Of a DNA stretch of 25,943 bases, positions 21,557 to 25,943 are shown one piece after another. A program made the position numbers and the translations under genes. The notes below the pieces were generated by a model that worked only from the letters and a program-made list of their open reading frames with translations, was not told the origin of the DNA and did no database searches. Within the stretch, counting starts at the first letter, position 1, and each line of letters starts with the position of its first letter. Source of the DNA: CAZHJG01 sp964533425 (lineage in GTDB: Bacteria; Patescibacteriota; Saccharimonadia; Saccharimonadales; UBA4665); NCBI GenBank assembly GCA_964533425.1, contig CAZHJG010000012.1, positions 1 to 25,943 on the forward strand. The letters are read 5' to 3'.

Positions 21557-22344
21557 CAAGCTGCTTTGGTGGCAATTTCTTCATCAGTAACAACGTCATC
21601 GCCGGTGATTTCCGGCGGCTCCTGCGCCTGATAACGAACAAAGGCCTCGAGATCAGCGTGGCCGTTACTGGCTGTGCAGACAAAGTTTTGCGGTGTCCAC
21701 AAAGAGACCGAGGCGCTGGCGGGGAAAACCAGATTGGAGTCGAAAACTCTCTGGAAGGCGGCCACAGCTCGGCGCAGCACGCGTGAACGTTCGCCATGAT
21801 ATGAGGCAATGATATTCATAGCTGCCACACCATCGGAACGGAGGTGGCGTTTCAGCTCTGTCATGGCCTCGACGGTAACGAGCGAGACGGGGACTTCGGC
21901 GTTTTTAAAGGCGTCGACGATTATCAGATCGTACTTGCCACGGCTTTTTTTGAGAAAGCGGCGGCCCTCCTCATGATAAATACGGGTGTTCTCGCTTGGT
22001 TCATAATCGAAATATTTCCGGGCGACGCCCAGCAGCACACGCTCCGGCTCAACGATGTCTATGATAGTATCCGGGAATTCTTCGAGCAGCGCTTTTGGCA
22101 ATGTGAAGGCGCCACCACCAATTAGCAGCACACGCTCCGGTTTTAGCCCACGGATAATTTCCATGAATCGTTCGTTATAATCAAACAGCAGCTCGGGCCT
22201 ATCGTCATGCGCCACGCCCGACTGCGCAGCCAAGTGATTACCGCTGTACAGGACCCGGGCCGGGCGACCGGCATATACACAGTCGACTACTTTATAGCTA
22301 CCAAAATCGCCTTGGCTTTCAACCAGTACCGCTTCGTCACTCAT
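21553..22344 (-). CDS. Spermidine synthase-like (aminopropyltransferase fold) protein
   Basis: 263 residues. The layout follows spermidine synthases: an N-terminal beta region ending in DDRPELLFDYNERFMEII, nucleotide-binding strand VLLIGGGAF (76-78 Gly), acidic E99 (DIVEPERVL), and YDLIIVDAF (D144) followed by HLRSDG. The usual GGGDGG loop is GGGAFT, so the second Asp is missing, as in the looser spermidine-synthase-like branch. It may bind S-adenosylmethionine or its decarboxylated form. It converges on the prenyl synthase with a shared TTAA. The start at 22342-22344 has TATACT 6 nt upstream. A tailoring role for the terpenoid is speculative. Confidence 0.85.
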   Translation of the reverse strand: MSDEAVLVESQGDFGSYKVVDCVYAGRPARVLYSGNHLAAQSGVAHDDRPELLFDYNERFMEIIRGLKPERVLLIGGGAFTLPKALLEEFPDTIIDIVEPERVLLGVARKYFDYEPSENTRIYHEEGRRFLKKSRGKYDLIIVDAFKNAEVPVSLVTVEAMTELKRHLRSDGVAAMNIIASYHGERSRVLRRAVAAFQRVFDSNLVFPASASVSLWTPQNFVCTASNGHADLEAFVRYQAQEPPEITGDDVVTDEEIATKAAC

Positions 22345-22350
22345 GCTCTA

Positions 22351-22356
22351 AGTATA
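22351..22356 (-). promoter_or_regulatory. -10 box giving a leaderless start for the spermidine synthase-like gene
   Basis: TATACT on the minus strand, then TAGAGC, then the ATG at 22344. Confidence 0.6.
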
Positions 22357-22414
22357 TGATTTTCGGCCAGTCTCGGCGATGCAACGTAAGATACGGGCGC
22401 GTTTTCGGTTATGC

Positions 22415-22420
22415 TATACT
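22415..22420 (+). promoter_or_regulatory. Extended -10 giving a leaderless start for the DUF1003 gene
   Basis: TGCTATACT is followed by GCGCGT and then the ATG at 22427, a 6-nt gap. It decides the start against the in-frame ATG at 22379, which lies upstream of the promoter. Confidence 0.65.
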
Positions 22421-22426
22421 GCGCGT

Positions 22427-22831
22427 ATGAATGAGCCACGCAACTGGCACCGTGCCCACAAAGCGAGCCTTTCTAGAGGTGATCGGGCTGCCGACAGGCT
22501 GCGCAATGGGATGGGCAGCTGGTCGTTTGTATTCTTTTTCGTGGGCTTTATGCTTGTCTGGGCTACCCTGAACACCCTTGCCAGCTTTCATCATTGGGAC
22601 AAGTACCCGTTTATTCTCCTCAACTTATTCCTGTCAATGCTGGCTGGCTTGCAGGGCGCTATTCTGCTGATTGCCGCCAGACGCGCCGACGGCATTAGCG
22701 CCGCCATGGCCCAACACGACTACGAAACGAACGTCAACGCCAAAAAAGAGATCGAAAGCCTCATGGCCATCAATGAACGACAGCTCAAACTGATCGAGCA
22801 ACTAGTCAAAGACCTCGAATCCCGCAAATAA
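22427..22831 (+). CDS. DUF1003 family membrane protein
   Basis: 134 residues. Signature: ADRLRNGMGSWSFVFFFVGF, WDKYPFILLNLFLSMLAGLQ and RRADGISAAMAQHDYETNVNAKKEIE, the typical order of DUF1003. Two membrane helices (about 35-55 and 68-88) are followed by a cytoplasmic coiled coil. The family function is not established. It stands alone, divergent from the spermidine synthase-like gene, with an intergenic region that holds both leaderless promoters. Confidence 0.93.
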   Translation: MNEPRNWHRAHKASLSRGDRAADRLRNGMGSWSFVFFFVGFMLVWATLNTLASFHHWDKYPFILLNLFLSMLAGLQGAILLIAARRADGISAAMAQHDYETNVNAKKEIESLMAINERQLKLIEQLVKDLESRK

Positions 22832-22865
22832 CTCAATTTATCTTAGACCCCCATGCTCGTACTCA

Positions 22866-22884
22866 GCCCCAAGGGCAGTGGGGC
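22866..22884. terminator. GC hairpin between convergent genes
   Basis: GCCCC (22866-22870) pairs with GGGGC (22880-22884) across a 9-nt loop, 34 nt after the DUF1003 stop and 42 nt beyond the end of the convergent gene. No T-run on either side, so it is a weak candidate. Confidence 0.3.
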
Positions 22885-22926
22885 GAGACAGAGGTATGAG
22901 TGTATCGTTAAGCAACCACCTACTTA

Positions 22927-23361
22927 TTAAGTTGTTACTTTTCCTAGCAAGACTTTGCCAAAGTCCATAAAAGTATTTTTTAAACAGAGACCGTCAGAAA
23001 CTGGTTTACGACTTTCTGGGTAGGTTGCCATGTAGTATGCCAGCAGTCCAGGCATTGCCTCAATTCGTAGGCCCCAACCTTGCCGACTTTTTGGGCGGAA
23101 CTCGCTCCTAAAGGCCGCTTTAGTAACACCAAGTTTGGTTGCATACTGAGCTATATTAAAAGCATCAAAGAAGGCTCTTCCGCCGACGCCGGCTGCAAAT
23201 TGGTCTCTTTCGACTGCAAAGGCTGTCAGATTTCGAGAAGTTACGGCTACAGTATCCTCACCATCTACAGGTAAAAACGTAATCATGTCTAGACGATAAG
23301 CAATGTCAATTCCGTTTATCGTCTCTCTCATAAGAGTAGACGCTGAATCTACTTCGGGCAT
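22927..23361 (-). CDS. Hypothetical protein, 144 aa
   Basis: Soluble protein with no known family. The sequence suggests an N-terminal beta region (GIDIAYRLDMITFLPV), a central FNIAQYATKLGVTKAAFRSEFRPKSRQGWG with a possible short helix-turn-helix (YATKLGVTKAAFRSEF), and a tail with two aromatic-rich strands. The start ATG at 23359-23361 has TATAGT 6 nt upstream. An overlapping TATAAT would place a 5-codon frame (ATG TCA TGC) just before it. It lies alone between convergent DUF1003 and the 25-aa ORF region. Confidence 0.65.
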   Translation of the reverse strand: MPEVDSASTLMRETINGIDIAYRLDMITFLPVDGEDTVAVTSRNLTAFAVERDQFAAGVGGRAFFDAFNIAQYATKLGVTKAAFRSEFRPKSRQGWGLRIEAMPGLLAYYMATYPESRKPVSDGLCLKNTFMDFGKVLLGKVTT

Positions 23362-23367
23362 GACATA

Positions 23368-23373
23368 ACTATA
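23368..23373 (-). promoter_or_regulatory. -10 box giving a leaderless start for the 144-aa gene
   Basis: TATAGT on the minus strand, then TATGTC, then the ATG at 23361. It sits within an AT-rich run that also contains TATAAT 5 nt further upstream. Confidence 0.5.
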
Positions 23374-23474
23374 TTATATAAGCATAGAAAGTCAATTTAG
23401 CAGGCGCTGCTTGGCTTGAACCGCTGCGGTACGTGTGTGGGAAAGTTAACAGCTGGTTTTCAGCCGTCAAGCTT

Positions 23475-23522
23475 ATGCTACAGTCGTAAGCACCCGCCAG
23501 CGAGAGACGGTAGCGGGCTTAC
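23475..23522 (+). promoter_or_regulatory. Promoter and leader hairpin before a 25-codon ORF
   Basis: Extended -10 TGCTACAGT is seen near 23477-23485. Directly after it GTAAG-CA-CCCGC (23486-23497) pairs with GCGGG-CTTAC (23513-23522) over 10 bp with a 2-nt bulge. The leader would thus begin with a strong hairpin ahead of a good SD. Confidence 0.45.
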
Positions 23523-23546
23523 ACGAGATTTATACGGGAGGAGTCC

Positions 23547-23624
23547 ATGCCAGCTCGGCAACACACACGAACCAGACCGGCTGCACGGCGGGGTGCCTGG
23601 TGGCGACAGTACCTGATGTATTAA
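23547..23624 (+). CDS. Short basic ORF, 25 aa
   Basis: GGGAGGAG lies 4 nt before the ATG. The peptide MPARQHTRTRPAARRGAWWR plus five residues is very basic (7 Arg) with a paired Trp. It may be a leader peptide, an RNA-binding small protein or a membrane-active peptide. Its length equals that of the ORF at 15931. Supported by promoter, hairpin and SD, but not by similarity. Confidence 0.4.
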   Translation: MPARQHTRTRPAARRGAWWRQYLMY

Positions 23625-23654
23625 GAAAGCTTCAAAAACTTGATACGTAAACGC

Positions 23655-24566
23655 CTATACTTGCTGTTCTAAGTATGCTTTAGCCTGCCTGTCAGCAGCT
23701 GTTAAATCATGGCCGCTCAGACTACGTGGCCAGCGTTTTTGTGCGCTCACAACGGCAATTTCCGCGGAATAAAAGAGCACTTGGGACTGCAAATAAATCC
23801 AAAACAGCAACCCCAGCGACAGCGCAAAAATACTGTATAGCGCATCGAGTCGTTTAAATTGATGCGATACGAGCAGTCCGCCCAGTGTCTGCAGAATGAC
23901 AAGCCCCAGAGCCGCGGAAACCGCGCCGGCCCGGGTTTCCTTGACAGTAATGTGCTTGGGCAGGCTGACATTAAGCAAAAAGATGAAGAGCAGGAAGAGA
24001 ATGGCGAAGTGCACGACCAGCGACAGCAGTCGGAAGCCAGCCCCGCGACCCGCCCCGGCGGTCAAGCTTGCGAGAATCGAGGCCGCTATAAAACCGCCGC
24101 CGCCAATTATGATTAGACCTAGGCTTTTGAACAGTGACTCTGGAAACCCGTCCCGCTGAGCTTTCGGAATTCCCCATATGTGCTGCACGCCATGACGAAA
24201 AGCGTCGGCGACACCTCGAGTACCGTACAGCGTGAAAAGTATACCGATAAACAGGGCAAATCCATTTTTGTGCAGCGAGGAAATATGCGCCGCTAGCTGG
24301 CTGCCCAGCACCGGAAAATAGTTGGTAGTACTCTTAATAACCGTGTTTTGGAGCTCGGAGTGGCTGCCGGCAATCATCGTGGTCAGCGTGGTGAGCACCA
24401 AGAGCAAGGGAAATAATGCAAGAAAGGCGTAATAGGTAAGGAGTGCCGCTCGATAGCCCGCCTCGTCGTCGTTGTACTTCTGAATTACCGCGTAGGCAAA
24501 AGCTAACAACCGGTGGCGCCGCTGAAATCTATCAAGTTTTTGTATGACTGTGTCGACACTTTTCAT
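23655..24566 (-). CDS. YihY/UPF0761 family membrane protein
   Basis: 303 residues with six membrane helices. Typical family features are the early RAALLTYYAFLALFPLLLVL, then LYGTRGVADAFRHGVQHIWGIP, and the late SIFALSLGLLFWIYLQSQVLFYSAEI. The family was once called ribonuclease BN by error; its function is unknown. A TATACT box (24580-24585, minus strand) ends 13 nt before the ATG, giving a short leader without SD. Confidence 0.93.
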   Translation of the reverse strand: MKSVDTVIQKLDRFQRRHRLLAFAYAVIQKYNDDEAGYRAALLTYYAFLALFPLLLVLTTLTTMIAGSHSELQNTVIKSTTNYFPVLGSQLAAHISSLHKNGFALFIGILFTLYGTRGVADAFRHGVQHIWGIPKAQRDGFPESLFKSLGLIIIGGGGFIAASILASLTAGAGRGAGFRLLSLVVHFAILFLLFIFLLNVSLPKHITVKETRAGAVSAALGLVILQTLGGLLVSHQFKRLDALYSIFALSLGLLFWIYLQSQVLFYSAEIAVVSAQKRWPRSLSGHDLTAADRQAKAYLEQQV

Positions 24567-24707
24567 TTGAACTGCTCACAGTATACCAGCCTGATATCCT
24601 CACCCCTATATTTGTCACAACGCTTATGTTAGAAAACTTACAGCTGTTATAAAGCGACAGGCGTGATAATGGGCCTTACAAACAAACTAAAAGGAGGACA
24701 TATTACA

Positions 24708-24839
24708 ATGTCTAACGATGAAGCCGAAGCAATAGAAGCCTATTATGAAAACACGGACGCTGCACAACACCGTCAGATCTTCTTAAAACGTATGGAGAAA
24801 AAGTACCGCAGCCGGTACTTGGCCAGTCGTTCCCGCTAA
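24708..24839 (+). CDS. Small charged protein, 43 aa
   Basis: AAAAGGAGG lies 9 nt before the ATG, and an intrinsic terminator follows the stop. The protein starts acidic (MSNDEAEAIEAYYENTDAAQ) and ends very basic (MEKKYRSRYLASRSR), so it could bind RNA or the ribosome. No family recognised. A TGATAAT -10-like box lies at about 24664-24670. With its own signals on both sides, it is well supported for so small a gene. Confidence 0.7.
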   Translation: MSNDEAEAIEAYYENTDAAQHRQIFLKRMEKKYRSRYLASRSR

Positions 24840-24865
24840 AGTACTGAACTTGTTATCTTTGATGG

Positions 24866-24891
24866 GCCGCCTCTTTTAGGGGCGGCTTTTT
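24866..24891 (+). terminator. Intrinsic terminator after the 43-aa gene
   Basis: GCCGCC (24866-24871) pairs with GGCGGC (24881-24886), followed by five T. It lies 26 nt after the stop codon and 13 nt before the end of the convergent gene. Confidence 0.9.
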
Positions 24892-24904
24892 GTTCCTGGC
24901 CGTC

Positions 24905-25783
24905 TTAGAAGCGGATACGGAACATCAGCTGGTCAATTATGTCGGGCTGACGCTCCTCGTAAGGCATGTGATTACCTAGTAGAGCGACTATTGCTTCTTC
25001 GACTTCGGGCACGTAATAAATAGTCGTGGAGGGCGCAAAGCGCTTAAACGGTATAAAGACGATGCTGTGCCCGGGGCCTTCCTGGATTACGGAAAACGAC
25101 TTGAACAGCGTAAGGCTATAGAACTTTCCGCCAATGGTGATACCCTCATCGTTAAGCAAGTAGTGAAGCTGTTTTGGCTTTCGGGCGCCCAGGATACCAA
25201 GAAAAATTGCCGCGACGATGACTACGCCGGCAGTAATCTTGTCTTTGGTGAGCAAAAAAACCAGCCCGGTCAAGACTATGGTGGCTAACGCCAGTGTCGC
25301 GTACCAGCCTGCTGATTTGTCATGAGCCACGAACTCGGCAGCTTCCCAGGCTATACCTTCTCCGTTTGCAGTCGGGCTTTGGCTGTTATCTTCTCTGGTT
25401 GTCTTCGGCTCTGCAGGGGGGACTCCACCTCCAGTTTCCGCGTGGAAAAACCCGGCTTGGGCAGGGGCTGACGGGGGCACTTGCTGCACGGGTTCCGCCG
25501 GAGGTGGCGGCGGTGCTGGGGGAGCTTCCGGTGTGACTGGTGGCTGGGGCGCAGCTGGCGCCGGTGCTGCCGGAGGAGGCGTATTTTCATGCGCAATCGG
25601 CGCGACTACGCGTTGCGATTCTTCTCTGGGCAGGCCAACGGGCTGGATCTGCGATACCGCGGCCTGGCCAGCTGCCTGCTGGGTTGCCTGCTCAGCCGGC
25701 TCACTGCCCGGAGTCACTACCTGACCCGGCTGCAACTGCACCACAATCTCAGGCTCTAACTCCTTATGCTCGTCCTCGGCCAT
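24905..25783 (-). CDS. Proline-rich membrane protein with C-terminal PH-like domain
   Basis: 292 residues. About 150 residues of disordered Pro/Ala/Gln-rich sequence (PPPAAPAPAAPQPPVTPEAP) come first. Then a conserved-looking ITGEGIAWEA-type linker leads to two membrane helices (about 166-181 YATLALATIVLTGLVF and 187-203 TAGVVIVAAIFLGILGA). The last about 85 residues form strands (LHYLLNDEGITIGGKFYSL, FKSFSVIQEGPGHSIVFIPFKRFAPSTTIYYV) resembling a PH-like fold. I recall similar layouts in CPR genomes, but the function is unknown. The start ATG at 25781-25783 follows TACAAT by 7 nt. Confidence 0.8.
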   Translation of the reverse strand: MAEDEHKELEPEIVVQLQPGQVVTPGSEPAEQATQQAAGQAAVSQIQPVGLPREESQRVVAPIAHENTPPPAAPAPAAPQPPVTPEAPPAPPPPPAEPVQQVPPSAPAQAGFFHAETGGGVPPAEPKTTREDNSQSPTANGEGIAWEAAEFVAHDKSAGWYATLALATIVLTGLVFLLTKDKITAGVVIVAAIFLGILGARKPKQLHYLLNDEGITIGGKFYSLTLFKSFSVIQEGPGHSIVFIPFKRFAPSTTIYYVPEVEEAIVALLGNHMPYEERQPDIIDQLMFRIRF

Positions 25784-25790
25784 AAGCGTT

Positions 25791-25796
25791 ATTGTA
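25791..25796 (-). promoter_or_regulatory. -10 box giving a leaderless start for the proline-rich protein
   Basis: TACAAT on the minus strand, then AACGCTT, then the ATG at 25783 (7 nt). Confidence 0.55.
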
Positions 25797-25889
25797 CCGC
25801 AACACTAGACCCGGACAAAGTTTGGCAATTTTGAAAATACTGAGGTCACTGCTATAATCACCTCTGTTAAAGCGCATTTGTCACGCCGT

Positions 25890-25943
25890 GGAAGGGTGTC
25901 CGAGCGGTTTAAGGAACTGGTCTTGAAAACCAGCATGCCAGCA
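25890..25943 (+). tRNA. tRNA-Ser(TGA), 5' part (cut by window edge)
   Basis: Acceptor strand GGAAGGG, TG, D arm TCCGAGCGGTTTAAGGA, anticodon stem CTGGT/ACCAG around the loop CTTGAAA (anticodon TGA, codon UCA), then the start of a long variable arm (CATGCC...). The 3' half lies beyond the window. Confidence 0.9.

Overview
The window looks like part of a chromosome from a Patescibacteria (CPR) bacterium, most likely of the Saccharibacteria type. This rests on gene content, not on a search. The signs are: secreted proteins with an N-terminal anchor ending in a FRSFAAS-like segment, one orphan type I dockerin, HIT, DUF1003, YihY and OmdA-like housekeeping genes in short single-gene units, and many start codons placed 6-7 nt after a -10 box, which implies leaderless mRNAs. 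TGA is used as a stop (for example at 2167 and 12997), so the code is standard rather than the recoded code 25 of some CPR lineages.

Layout. 1-1458 is the 3' part of valS. 1472-3829 holds a hypothetical gene, a decayed inverted repeat, an XRE-HAD fusion regulator with a perfect palindrome at its promoter, a small membrane protein and a HIT hydrolase. 3945-12135 is a block of large envelope or secreted proteins: an SGNH hydrolase with thrombospondin-3-like repeats, a four-TM protein, a beta-helix protein with four FN3 domains, and a dockerin protein. 12273-14008 holds tRNA-Ser(CGA), a DUF1905/OmdA protein, a hypothetical gene, a structured RNA region with broken direct and inverted copies of a tRNA, and tRNA-Arg with the unusual anticodon GCG. 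14036-15846 carries small proteins and a GC-rich collagen-like secreted protein that looks acquired from an actinobacterium, closed by a strong terminator.

16094-21556 is the most striking region. It encodes an OmpR-type response regulator, a 40-aa peptide, a six-TM histidine kinase, a 648-aa protein carrying both a class II terpene cyclase motif (DxDD, with QW repeats) and class I Asp-rich motifs (DDxxD), and a polyprenyl diphosphate synthase. The last three are tightly spaced on one strand. The synthase could supply a C20 or longer diphosphate to a two-site terpene synthase, with the kinase in the same transcript. A spermidine-synthase-like protein converges on this unit with a 4-nt overlap.

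21553-25943 holds a DUF1003 protein, a hypothetical protein, a 25-aa ORF behind a hairpin leader, a YihY-family protein, a 43-aa gene with a clear terminator, a proline-rich membrane protein, and the start of tRNA-Ser(TGA). Two modes of translation start coexist: leaderless starts for many single genes, and strong AGGAGG-type ribosome sites for the small ORFs, the collagen-like gene and the terpene genes.
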